This document shows positions 41,301-49,117 of a stretch of 64,000 nt of DNA, in pieces. The DNA comes from Kitasatospora xanthocidica (GTDB lineage: Bacteria; Actinomycetota; Actinomycetes; Streptomycetales; Streptomycetaceae), in assembly GCF_014656195.1 (NCBI RefSeq), contig NZ_BNBY01000017.1, positions 62,001 to 126,000 on the forward strand. The letters run 5' to 3'. The translations under genes and the position numbers were made by a program. Each line of letters opens with the position of its first letter. Position 1 is the first letter of the stretch. The notes under the pieces are model-generated. The model saw nothing but the letters and a program-made list of their open reading frames with translations, searched no databases and was not told where the DNA came from.

Positions 41301-42664
41301 CAGGCACCCCCGCCCGGCAGCACGCTGACCGTCCGGCTGACGGTGTAGAAGTCCAGGGCGGCCTGGCCCTGTTCGCGCTCGCCGTGGCTCGCGCCCTTGG
41401 CCCCGCCGAAGGGCAGGTGGAAGTCGACGCCGCTGGAGGGGGCGTTGACCCGGATCATGCCCGCGTCCAGCCGGTCGGCGGCGGCCAGCGCCACGTCGAG
41501 GCTGCGGGTGTGCACCGAGGTGGAGAGGCTGTGCGGGGTGTCGTTGGCGAGCGCGATCGCCTCGTCCAGGTCGGCCGCGGCGTGCAGGACGGCGACCGGG
41601 CCGAAGAACTCCTCGCGGGCCAGCGGGTGTTCGGCCGGCACGTCGGCGAGCAGGGTCGGCTCGACGTACCAGCCGGCCCGCTCGGGCACCCGGCCGCCGG
41701 TGAGCAGGTTCGCCCCGGCCTCGACCGCCGAGTCCACCGCCCCGGTCAGCCGGTCCCGGGCACCGGAGTCGACCACCGGCCCGCACACCGAGTCGTCGAC
41801 CGCCGCCAGCGCCTTGACCAGGGCCTCGCGCAGCGGCTCGTACGCGGCGCCGACCGCGATCACCCGGCTGGTGGCGGTGCACTTCTGCCCGGCGTACCCG
41901 GCGATGGCCGCCGCGATGTGCCCGGCGGCCTGCGCGATGTCGGCGTCGGGCAGCACCAACGCGGCGTTCAGGCCGCCGAGTTCGGCCTGGACCGGGACCC
42001 CGCGCTCGGTCGCGGCGCGCACCACGGCCCGGCCGACGCCGGTCGAGCCGGTGAAGGAGACCACGTCCGCCGCGTCGACCAGTGCCGCGCCCTCCTCGGC
42101 ACCACCGGGCAGCACCGTGAGCACGTCCGCGGGCAAGCCGGCCGCGAGGGTCAGCTCCGCCAGCCGCAGCGCGCAGGCCGTCGCCTCGGGCGCGGGCTTG
42201 AGCACCGCCGTGTTGCCGACCGCCAGCGCCGGGGCGGCCTTCCAACTCGGGATCGCCAGCGGGAAGTTCCACGGCGCGATCAGCCCGGCCACCCCGTACG
42301 GGCGGCGCCGGGTGAGCAGCAGCCCGGGCCCGGCGGCGGTCTCGTGCACCGCACCGGAGGGGGTGTACGGCGCCTGCGCGTAGTAGCGCCAGATCGCCGC
42401 GGTCCGGGCGACCTCGCCGCGCGCCTCCGCGAGCGGCTTGCCGACCTCGCGGACGATCAGCGCGGCCAGCTCCTCCGCGTGCGCCTCGACCGCGTCGGCG
42501 ACCCGGCCGAGCGCGGCCGACCGGACGCCGGCCCCGGCCGCCAGCCAGTCGGCCTGCGCCGTCCGGGCCCGTCCGACGGCGGCCCGGACGGCCTCGGCGC
42601 CGGGCTCCTCGACCGCGATCACGAGGTCGTCCGGGTCGGCGGGGTTGTACGAGGTGATGGTCAC
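41300..42664 (-). CDS. Aldehyde dehydrogenase (probable 2-oxoglutarate semialdehyde dehydrogenase)
   Basis: 454-residue NAD(P)-dependent ALDH. Cofactor segment VAGLIAPWNFPLAIPSWKAAPA, glycine loop SFTGSTGVGRAV, catalytic Glu in QAELGGLNAALV, catalytic Cys in GYAGQKCTATSRV, C-terminal PFGGAKGASHGEREQG. By position, directly downstream of the epimerase and the DHDPS-family gene, it should oxidise 2-oxoglutarate semialdehyde to 2-oxoglutarate, the last step of 4-hydroxyproline breakdown. Start taken as GTG at 42664 (protein begins TITSYNPADP) rather than 42706, where the extra residues come from a duplicated segment. Confidence 0.9.
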   Translation of the reverse strand: MTITSYNPADPDDLVIAVEEPGAEAVRAAVGRARTAQADWLAAGAGVRSAALGRVADAVEAHAEELAALIVREVGKPLAEARGEVARTAAIWRYYAQAPYTPSGAVHETAAGPGLLLTRRRPYGVAGLIAPWNFPLAIPSWKAAPALAVGNTAVLKPAPEATACALRLAELTLAAGLPADVLTVLPGGAEEGAALVDAADVVSFTGSTGVGRAVVRAATERGVPVQAELGGLNAALVLPDADIAQAAGHIAAAIAGYAGQKCTATSRVIAVGAAYEPLREALVKALAAVDDSVCGPVVDSGARDRLTGAVDSAVEAGANLLTGGRVPERAGWYVEPTLLADVPAEHPLAREEFFGPVAVLHAAADLDEAIALANDTPHSLSTSVHTRSLDVALAAADRLDAGMIRVNAPSSGVDFHLPFGGAKGASHGEREQGQAALDFYTVSRTVSVLPGGGA

Positions 42665-42739
42665 GACTGGCAGCCCTTCGGGGGAGGTTCGGAGCGGGAG
42701 GCCCACCGCGGGAGAGGCGGGAGCCGGCCGGGTGGGTCG

Positions 42740-42838
42740 GGCTCTGCTGACAACAGGAAGCCCGCCGGTTCGGAGCAGGGTCCGCTGACAACAGGCTCCG
42801 CCTACAGCAGGCTCTGCTTACAACAGGAAGCCCGCCGG
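42740..42838. repeat. 29-bp direct repeat duplicating the end of the epimerase gene
   Basis: GGCTCTGCTGACAACAGGAA... at 42740-42768 recurs at 42810-42838 with one mismatch (CTGAC versus CTTAC); a partial third copy GCTGACAACAGG starts at 42784. The right copy holds the last codons (PAGFLL) and stop of the epimerase gene. Looks like local slippage duplication. Confidence 0.82.
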
Positions 42839-43822
42839 GAACGGGTCGCTCGGGTCGAGGAAGTACTGGGCGGTGCCGGTGACCCAGGCCCGCCCGGTGA
42901 CGGTGGGCACGACCGCGGGCCGCCCGGCCACCTCGGTCCCCTCGACCAGCCGCCCGGTGAAGGTCGTGCCGATGAAGGAGTCGTTGCGGAAGTCCTGCCC
43001 GAGCGGCAGCTCCCCTCGGGCGTGCAGCTGCGCCATCCGCGCGGAGGTGCCGGTGCCGCAGGGCGAGCGGTCGAACCAGCCGGGGTGGATGGCCATCGCG
43101 TGCCGGGAGTGCTCCGCGGTGGAGCCGGGGGCGAGCAACTGGACGTGGTGGCAGCTGTGGATGGACGGGTCCTCGGGGTGCACCGGCCGGTCGGGGCTCG
43201 CGTTGATGGCGTCCATCATCGCGAGTCCGGCGTCGAGGATCTCCTGCTTGCGCTCGCGTTCGAAGGGCAGGCCGAACTCGGCGAGCGGCAGGATGGCGTA
43301 GAAGTTGCCGCCGTACGCGAGGTCGTAGGTCACCGTGCCGTAGCCGGGCACCTCGATCTTGTTGTCCAGGGCGACCGAGTAGGAGGGCACGTTGCGGATG
43401 GTCACCGCCTTGGCCGCGCCGTCCTCGACCCGCACCTCGGCGACGACCAGCCCGGCCGGGGTGTCCAGCCGTACGGTGGTGACCGGCTCGACCACCGGCA
43501 CCATCCCGGTCTCGACCAGGACGGTGGCGACCCCGATGGTGCCGTGCCCGCACATCGGCAGCAGTCCGGAGACCTCGATGTAGAGCACGCCGAAGTCGGC
43601 GTCCGGCCGGGTGGGCGGCTGCAGGATGGCGCCGCTCATCGCCGCGTGGCCGCGGGGCTCGTACATCAGCAGGGTGCGGAAGTGGTCCAGGTGCTGCTGG
43701 AAGTGCACCCGGCGCTCGGCCATGGTGGCGCCGGGGATGACGCCGAAGCCGCCGGTGATCACCCGGGTCGGCATGCCCTCGGTGTGCGAGTCGACGGCGT
43801 GGAACACGTGACGGCTGCGCAT
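42818..43822 (-). CDS. 4-hydroxyproline 2-epimerase (proline racemase family)
   Basis: 334-residue cofactor-independent epimerase converting trans-4-hydroxy-L-proline to cis-4-hydroxy-D-proline. Both catalytic cysteines are present: LLPMCGHGTIGVAT (about Cys 90) and DRSPCGTGTSARM (about Cys 253). N-terminal VDSHTEGMPTRV and RGHAAMSGAI are typical of the epimerase branch, and length matches characterised enzymes (310-340). ATG at 43822, 87 bp after the DHDPS-family gene. The neighbouring genes for the next three pathway steps support hydroxyproline over proline as substrate. Confidence 0.9.
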   Translation of the reverse strand: MRSRHVFHAVDSHTEGMPTRVITGGFGVIPGATMAERRVHFQQHLDHFRTLLMYEPRGHAAMSGAILQPPTRPDADFGVLYIEVSGLLPMCGHGTIGVATVLVETGMVPVVEPVTTVRLDTPAGLVVAEVRVEDGAAKAVTIRNVPSYSVALDNKIEVPGYGTVTYDLAYGGNFYAILPLAEFGLPFERERKQEILDAGLAMMDAINASPDRPVHPEDPSIHSCHHVQLLAPGSTAEHSRHAMAIHPGWFDRSPCGTGTSARMAQLHARGELPLGQDFRNDSFIGTTFTGRLVEGTEVAGRPAVVPTVTGRAWVTGTAQYFLDPSDPFPAGFLL

Positions 43823-43909
43823 GGGTCACAACTCCCGTACAGGTCGGTTTGGTTGGTGGGGCCGGGCCGGCTGCCCCCGCAGCCGGCCAGGAGGGGGCAC
43901 GACCAGGGC

Positions 43910-44818
43910 CTAGGCGAGGCCCTCGGCCAGCGCCTTCTCGGTGGCCGCGCGGACGGCCGCCTCGACCTCCGGGGTGAGCGGCTGGCGCGGCGCCCGGACC
44001 GGACCGCCGGGGCGCCCGGCGATGTCCATGGAGAGCTTGATGGCCTGGACGAACTCGGTCTTGGAGTCCCAGCGGAGCAGCGGGTGCAGCGCCTTGTACA
44101 GCGGCAGCGCGGTCTCCAGCTCGTGCTTGACGGCGGCGTCGTAGAGCGCCACCGAGGCCTCCGGCAGGGCGTTCGGGTAGCCGGCGATCCAGCCGACCGC
44201 GCCCGCCAGCGCGAGCTCCAGCAGCACGTCGTCGGCGCCGATCAGCAGGTCCAGCCCGGGGGCCAGCTCGGCGATCTCGTACGCCCGGCGGACGTCCCCG
44301 CTGAACTCCTTGACCGCGACGATCGAGCCCTCGCCGTGCAGCTCGGCGAGCAGCGTGGGGACGAGGTCCACCTTGGTGTCGATCGGGTTGTTGTACGCGA
44401 CGACCGGCAGGCCCGCCTTGGCCACCTCGGCGTAGTGCGCGCGCACCGAGGCGTGGTCGGCCCGGTAGGCGTTCGGCGGCAGCAGCAGGACGGAGCCGGC
44501 GCCGGCCTCGGCGGCCTGCTCGGCCCACCGGCGGGACTCGGCGCTGCCGTACGCGGCGACGCCGGGCATGACCCGGGCGCCGTCCCCGGCCGCCTCGACC
44601 GCCACCTCGACGACCCGGGTGCGCTCCTCGGCGGTGAGCGTCTGGTACTCGCCCAGCGAGCCGTTGGGGACGACGCCCTCGCAGCCGGAGTCGATCAGCC
44701 AGCGGACGTGCTCGGCGTAGGCGTCGTAGTCGACGGAGTGGTCCGGGCGCAGCGGGATCGTTGTGGCGACCATGATGCCGCGCCAGGGACGGGTGGTGTC
44801 GTGCGGGGTGATGGACAC
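43910..44818 (-). CDS. DHDPS/NAL-family lyase, probable pyrroline-4-hydroxy-2-carboxylate deaminase
   Basis: 302-residue TIM-barrel class I aldolase-type enzyme. The Schiff-base lysine is in IVAVKEFSGDVRR, the partner tyrosine in VVAYNNPIDTK, and GVVPNGSLGEYQTLTAEER replaces the GTTGE motif of DapA. In hydroxyproline operons this subfamily deaminates delta-1-pyrroline-4-hydroxy-2-carboxylate to 2-oxoglutarate semialdehyde. GTG at 44818 with AAGGAG site; the longer frame from 44845 would start inside motif site D. First gene of the operon that ends with the cyclodeaminase-like gene. Confidence 0.9.
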   Translation of the reverse strand: MSITPHDTTRPWRGIMVATTIPLRPDHSVDYDAYAEHVRWLIDSGCEGVVPNGSLGEYQTLTAEERTRVVEVAVEAAGDGARVMPGVAAYGSAESRRWAEQAAEAGAGSVLLLPPNAYRADHASVRAHYAEVAKAGLPVVAYNNPIDTKVDLVPTLLAELHGEGSIVAVKEFSGDVRRAYEIAELAPGLDLLIGADDVLLELALAGAVGWIAGYPNALPEASVALYDAAVKHELETALPLYKALHPLLRWDSKTEFVQAIKLSMDIAGRPGGPVRAPRQPLTPEVEAAVRAATEKALAEGLA

Positions 44819-44838
44819 GGTGAACTCCTTGGTGAGGT

Positions 44839-44856
44839 GTGACATTTTATAAGTGG
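44839..44856 (-). promoter_or_regulatory. Regulon motif site D (hydroxyproline operon)
   Basis: CCACTTATAAAATGTCAC read towards the DHDPS-family gene. The right half fits the consensus; the left half is degenerate and overlaps TATAAA, a possible -10. Weakest of the six sites. Confidence 0.5.
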
Positions 44857-44858
44857 GA

Positions 44859-44887
44859 ACGGGCCGGAGACAAGGTCCCCGGCCCGT
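44859..44887. terminator. Terminator after the dehydrogenase operon
   Basis: Arms ACGGGCCGG (44859-44867) and CCGGCCCGT (44879-44887), 20 bp past the stop of the FAD/[2Fe-2S] subunit gene. It separates that operon from the DHDPS operon promoter. Confidence 0.65.
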
Positions 44888-44906
44888 CCGTTCGACGACG
44901 GGCCGG

Positions 44907-46400
44907 CTACGAGGCCGGGGACTCCGGGGAGGGCCCCGCCGCCAGTTGCGAGAGCGGCACCGGGCAGCCCAGCGGCCGCCGGTCCGGTCCCGGACCGCCC
45001 GACGCCGACCCCGGGGCCGATCCGGCCAGGCAGGCCACGGCCGGACCGCACATCCGCCCCTGGCACCAGCCCATCCCGGCCCGGGTGAGCAGCTTGACGG
45101 TGCGCGGGTCGCCCGCGCCCAGGTCGTCCACGGCCTCCCGGATCGCCGCGACCGGTACTTCCTCGCATCGGCAGACGTCGGTGTCCGGGCGCAGCCACCC
45201 GGTCCAGCCGGGGCCCGGCCGGTGCGCGGCGGCCATCAGCTCGGCGAAGGCCCGCAGCCGTGAGCGGCGGCGCAGCGTTCCCGCCTCCGGCAGCGCCCCG
45301 GCCACGGCGTACGCGGCCAGCTCGCCCTCGGCGAGCGCGAGGTCTGCGCCGCCGACGCCGTTGGTCTCCCCCGCCGACCAGAGGCCGGGCACGCTGGTGC
45401 GCAGCCGGGCGTCGACCGCCAGCGCGACCGCGCCGTCCGGCCCGGTCCGGGTCCGCGCGCCCAGCTCGGTGGCCAGGTCGATCTGCGGCAGCAGGCCGTG
45501 GCCGACCGCGAGGGCGTCGCAGTCGATCCGCCGCTCGGTGCCGGGCAGCGGCCGCCACCGCGCGTCCAGCCGGGCGACGGTGACGCCGGTGACCCGGTCC
45601 GTCCCGTGCGCCTCGACCACGGCGCTGCGCGGCCGCAGCCGTACGCCGTGCCGCAGCAGCGCGCCACCGTGCCCGGCGCCCTCGACCAGCTTGCCGGGGA
45701 CGCCCGCCAGCACGCCGGGGCGCCGCGCGTACCCGAGGTAGGCGGTGGCCTCGACCACCGCGGGCACCTCGGCGCCCGCGGTGACCAGCGAGGAGGCCGC
45801 CGCGAGCAGCAGCGGCCCGCTCCCGGCCACCACGATCCGCCGTCCGGGCAGCACCAGCCCGGCCTTGAGCATCGCCTGGGCACCGCCCGCGGTGACCACC
45901 CCGGGCAGGGTCCAGCCGGGGAACGGCAGCTGCCGCTCGTACGCGCCGGTGGCGAGCAGCACCGACCGGGACCGGACGGTGGCCCGGTCGGTGCTCTCCG
46001 GCCCGCGGGTGACGTGCGCCGCGAAGCCGTCCCCGGTGCGCTCCAGCGCCCAGACCTGGTGGCCGCCCCGGAAGGCGGCCCGCCCGGCCCGCTCGTGGGC
46101 GGCGAGCCGGTCGGCCAGCCCGGTGTAGGCGGACCAGTGGTGGTGCAGCCGGTCCGGACGGGCGGCGCCGAGCCCGGGGGCCGGGTGGCGGTAGTACTGC
46201 CCGCCGGTGCCCTGCCCGCCGTCCAGCAGGACGCAGCGCAGCCCGAGGTCGGCGGCGGTGACGGCGGCGGCGAGCCCGGCCGGGCCGGCCCCGATCACCG
46301 CGAGGTCGAAGAGCGGGTCGAAGAGCGGGTCGGCGAGGGGGCCGGAAGACGCGTCGGCGGGCGGCCCGAACGACGAGGGGTCAGACGGCGAGGTCGGCAC
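44907..46400 (-). CDS. FAD/NAD-type dehydrogenase subunit with [2Fe-2S] (HcnB-like), probable D-hydroxyproline dehydrogenase
   Basis: 497-residue subunit of an HcnABC-type amino acid dehydrogenase. N-terminal FAD loop LAVIGAGPAGLAAAVTAADLG, second dinucleotide fold RRIVVAGSGPLLLAAASSL, then WSAGETNGVGGADLALAEGE. The C-terminal BFD-like [2Fe-2S] domain has VCRCEEVP and GWCQGRMCG. The start is the GTG at 46400 (GGAGGG site), overlapping the end of the ferredoxin-like gene by 20 bp; this gives a 30-residue leader before the FAD loop. In hydroxyproline clusters such a three-part enzyme oxidises cis-4-hydroxy-D-proline. Confidence 0.88.
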   Translation of the reverse strand: MPTSPSDPSSFGPPADASSGPLADPLFDPLFDLAVIGAGPAGLAAAVTAADLGLRCVLLDGGQGTGGQYYRHPAPGLGAARPDRLHHHWSAYTGLADRLAAHERAGRAAFRGGHQVWALERTGDGFAAHVTRGPESTDRATVRSRSVLLATGAYERQLPFPGWTLPGVVTAGGAQAMLKAGLVLPGRRIVVAGSGPLLLAAASSLVTAGAEVPAVVEATAYLGYARRPGVLAGVPGKLVEGAGHGGALLRHGVRLRPRSAVVEAHGTDRVTGVTVARLDARWRPLPGTERRIDCDALAVGHGLLPQIDLATELGARTRTGPDGAVALAVDARLRTSVPGLWSAGETNGVGGADLALAEGELAAYAVAGALPEAGTLRRRSRLRAFAELMAAAHRPGPGWTGWLRPDTDVCRCEEVPVAAIREAVDDLGAGDPRTVKLLTRAGMGWCQGRMCGPAVACLAGSAPGSASGGPGPDRRPLGCPVPLSQLAAGPSPESPAS

Positions 46401-46698
46401 GGCCGTGGCCCTCCTGGGTGGTGACGGTGGTGCCGGGCTCGGCGGGGAGCAGGCAGGTGCGCTGGTTGGGCCGGCCGTCCACGGTGGCCAGGCAGTCGAA
46501 GCAGCTGCCGATGCCGCAGAACGCCCCGCGCGGCTTGCCGCCGACCCGGGTGGTGCGCCAGGCGAGCACGCCGTCGGCCCAGAGCGCGGCGGCGATCGTC
46601 TGCCCGGGCAGCGCGGGGACGGGTCGCCCGTCGAACTCGATGTGGTGGGCGGGCCCGGGCTCGGCCTCGACCAGCCCGGCGGGGGTGCGGCGGCGCAT
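46381..46698 (-). CDS. [2Fe-2S] ferredoxin-like dehydrogenase subunit (HcnA-like)
   Basis: 105-residue small subunit with a plant-type [2Fe-2S] site: FCGIGSCFDCLATVDG plus the fourth Cys in NQRTCLLPA. This is the HcnA layout, transferring electrons between the flavin subunits. The ATG at 46698 has GGAG nine bases upstream; a TTG five codons earlier is also possible. It lies between the two flavoprotein genes, as in characterised D-hydroxyproline dehydrogenases. Confidence 0.9.
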   Translation of the reverse strand: MRRRTPAGLVEAEPGPAHHIEFDGRPVPALPGQTIAAALWADGVLAWRTTRVGGKPRGAFCGIGSCFDCLATVDGRPNQRTCLLPAEPGTTVTTQEGHGRADLAV

Positions 46699-46794
46699 CG
46701 GCGGCGTCTCCAATCCAGGACGGAATCTCGTGCGGAAGGCATCTCGTACGGAACGGCGGGCGGAACAACGGAGGGCACAGCGGCGGAGGGCCGC

Positions 46795-47964
46795 TCAGGC
46801 GGTTCCGACGACCGGGAACCGGTCCGCACGGAACGGCCCGAGGTCCAGCTCCGGCTGCTTGCCGGTGAGCTGCTCGGCGATCAGCAGCCCGGTCGCCGGG
46901 GCCAGCCCGATCCCGGCCCCCTCGTGCCCGCAGGCGTGGTGGAGCCCGGGCACCCGGGGGTCCGCGCCGATGGCCGGCAGGTGGTCCGGCAGGTACGGGC
47001 GGAAGCCCCGGTAGGCGCGCAGCACGGTGACGTCGGCGAGCACCGGGAAGAGCTCGGCGGCCTGGCCGGCCAGCCGGCGCAGCACCTCCTGGGAGAGCGT
47101 GCGGTCGAAGCCGACCCGCTCCCGGCTGGCGCCGATCAGCACCGGCCCGCCCGGGGTGCCCTCGATCACGGCGGAGGTCTCCAGGCCGGCGGAGCCGCTG
47201 GCCACGTTGGCCACGTAGTCGGCGGCGTACACCTTGTGCCGGACGACCCGCGGCAGCGGCTCGGTGACGAGGACGAAGCCGCGCCGGGGCATCACCGGCA
47301 GGTGCACCCCGGCCAGCGCGGCCAGTTCGCCGCCCCAGGTGCCGGCCGCGTTCACCACGGCGGGAGCGGCCAGCCGGCGGCGGTCGGTCCGCACGCCGCG
47401 CACGGCGCCGTCCGGCCCCAGGTCGACCGCCGTCACGGTCTCGCCGGTGATCAGCTCGGCGCCCATCCGGCGGGCCGCGCGCAGCAGGTGCGCGGCGGCC
47501 AGGGCGGGCTGAACCTGGGCGTCCTGGGGGTAGTGGAAGCCGCCGGCCAGCCCGGGGGCGAGGTGCGGCTCCAGCTCGCGCAGCCGCTCGCCGGGCACCT
47601 CCTCGGCGATCACGCCGACGGCGCGCTGCCCGGCGGCGAAGGCCCGCAGAGCCTCGTGCCCGGCGGCGGTGGAGGCGACCACCACCCCGCCCTTGGGCTC
47701 GTACTCGACGGCCTCGCCGAGGTCCTCGGCGAGTTCGCGCCAGAGCCGGGTGCTGAGCAGGGCGAGGTCGAGCTCGGGCCCGGGCTCCTTGTCGGAGACC
47801 AGCAGGTTGCCCTCGCCCGCGCCGGTGGTGCCGCCGGCCACCGGCCCGCGGTCCACGACGGCGACGGCGAGCCCGGCGCGGGCGGCGTAGTAGGCGCAGG
47901 CGGCACCGACCACTCCGGCGCCGACCACGACGACATCCAGGGGAGGTCTCTCGGTCTTCAGCAC
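46795..47964 (-). CDS. FAD-dependent D-amino-acid-oxidase-fold subunit (HcnC-like)
   Basis: 389-residue DAO-superfamily flavoprotein, the likely catalytic subunit for cis-4-hydroxy-D-proline. FAD loop DVVVVGAGVVGAACAYYAARAG, second flavin site VVNAAGTWGGELA, C-terminal GHEGAGIGLAPATGLLIAEQ. GTG start at 47964 has no ribosome site; TATTAC lies five bases upstream, so the mRNA probably begins at the start codon (leaderless). First gene of the three-gene dehydrogenase operon, with motif site E over the promoter. A role as sarcosine or glycine oxidase is less likely given the neighbours. Confidence 0.88.
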   Translation of the reverse strand: MLKTERPPLDVVVVGAGVVGAACAYYAARAGLAVAVVDRGPVAGGTTGAGEGNLLVSDKEPGPELDLALLSTRLWRELAEDLGEAVEYEPKGGVVVASTAAGHEALRAFAAGQRAVGVIAEEVPGERLRELEPHLAPGLAGGFHYPQDAQVQPALAAAHLLRAARRMGAELITGETVTAVDLGPDGAVRGVRTDRRRLAAPAVVNAAGTWGGELAALAGVHLPVMPRRGFVLVTEPLPRVVRHKVYAADYVANVASGSAGLETSAVIEGTPGGPVLIGASRERVGFDRTLSQEVLRRLAGQAAELFPVLADVTVLRAYRGFRPYLPDHLPAIGADPRVPGLHHACGHEGAGIGLAPATGLLIAEQLTGKQPELDLGPFRADRFPVVGTA

Positions 47965-47968
47965 GTCA

Positions 47969-47986
47969 GTAATATGTCACATGCCA
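47969..47986 (-). promoter_or_regulatory. Regulon motif site E (dehydrogenase operon)
   Basis: TGGCATGTGACATATTAC read towards the gene. It ends four bases before the GTG start and its last six bases TATTAC serve as the probable -10. Matches site B at 15 of 18 positions. Confidence 0.75.
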
Positions 47987-48041
47987 TCCACCCTGCCAAG
48001 ACCACCCGCCCGAAACCCGGAAACGCCCCCGACCAGCGGAA

Positions 48042-48078
48042 AGCCCCGGCCCACCGCTCGAAGCGACGGACCGGGGCT
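48042..48078. terminator. Terminator of the tat operon
   Basis: AGCCCCGG (48042-48049) pairs with CCGGGGCT (48071-48078), with an inner CGCT/AGCG stem. It lies 19 bp past the tatC stop. Confidence 0.65.
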
Positions 48079-48096
48079 CCCTCAGGGCCCACCGGC

Positions 48097-49041
48097 TCAG
48101 GTGATGTCGTCCAGCTGCTCGTGGCGCGCCGCCGGCACCGGGGCGCTACTGGCCGCCGGGGCCGCCGAGGCCTGGACGGTCTCCGCACCGGCCACCGGCT
48201 GGACGGACAGGTCCAGGTGCGAGGCCTCCTCGTCGTCCAGCCCCGCGTCCGGGTTGCGGCGCGCCTTGCGCTTGTCGTTGAAGAGCGCGATCGCCACGGC
48301 GACGAAGTACAGCGCCCAGATCGGCGCCGACAGCAGCAGCATGCTGACCGGGTCGGCGCCCGGGGTGGCGAACGCGGCGAACACCGTGATGGCCATGACC
48401 ATCCCGCGCCACCAGCTGAGCAGCCGCTTGCCGGTCACGATGCCGACCAGGTTGAGCATCACCAGCAGCAGCGGGAACTCGAAGGCCAGGCCGAAGACCA
48501 GCACCATCCGGGTGGCGATGTCGAAGTAGTCCTCGGGCGGCAGGATCGGCGTGGTGTCGTTCGGGGTGAACGAGATCAGCATCTCGACCATGGTCGGCAT
48601 CACCATGATCGCGCAGCCGACACCCGCCAGGAACAGCGGGGCGCCGCAGACCATGAAGAGGACCGCGTACTTCTTCTCGTTCCGGTGCAGACCGGGCGCC
48701 ACGAAGGCCCACACCTGGTACAGCCAGACCGGGACGGCCGCGACCACACCCGCCGTCAGCGCGACCTTCAGCATCCAGTTGAAGCCCGCGGTGAGCCCGA
48801 TGTTGGACACCTGGGCGCAGCGCCCGTGGTACTCGCCCGCGTTCTGCTTGTCGCACTGCGGCAGCGGCTGGAGCAGGAAGTGCTCAATCTGCTTGTGGTA
48901 GATCGCCGCGATGACCGCGAACAGCACGATCGCCAGGACCGACTTGACCACGCGGTTGCGCAGTTCCCGCAGGTGGTCGGCGAGGGCCATCCGCCCCTCA
49001 GGATCCTTTGACGCCTTCGGCGCCTTGGAGAGCTTGCTCAA
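48097..49041 (-). CDS. tatC: Twin-arginine translocase subunit TatC
   Basis: 314-residue integral membrane receptor of the Tat protein-export system. Family markers: MALADHLRELRNRVVKS at the N-terminus, KVALTAGVVAAVPVWLYQVWAFVAPGL, and VFGLAFEFPLLLVMLNLVGIV with the conserved FxxGxxFExP. Six helices are visible. The C-terminal about 60 residues are an Ala/Glu-rich cytoplasmic tail, common in actinobacteria. TTG start at 49041 with GAGGA. Downstream of tatA on the same strand; the usual next gene, helY, is 35 kb further on. Confidence 0.96.
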   Translation of the reverse strand: MSKLSKAPKASKDPEGRMALADHLRELRNRVVKSVLAIVLFAVIAAIYHKQIEHFLLQPLPQCDKQNAGEYHGRCAQVSNIGLTAGFNWMLKVALTAGVVAAVPVWLYQVWAFVAPGLHRNEKKYAVLFMVCGAPLFLAGVGCAIMVMPTMVEMLISFTPNDTTPILPPEDYFDIATRMVLVFGLAFEFPLLLVMLNLVGIVTGKRLLSWWRGMVMAITVFAAFATPGADPVSMLLLSAPIWALYFVAVAIALFNDKRKARRNPDAGLDDEEASHLDLSVQPVAGAETVQASAAPAASSAPVPAARHEQLDDIT

Positions 49042-49117
49042 CCCCGGTCCTCAACTCGTGCGTCGAGGCCCGCCGGTCGGCGGGCCTCCGTGGTCGCGTA
49101 CGTCACGTGCGCCGTGC

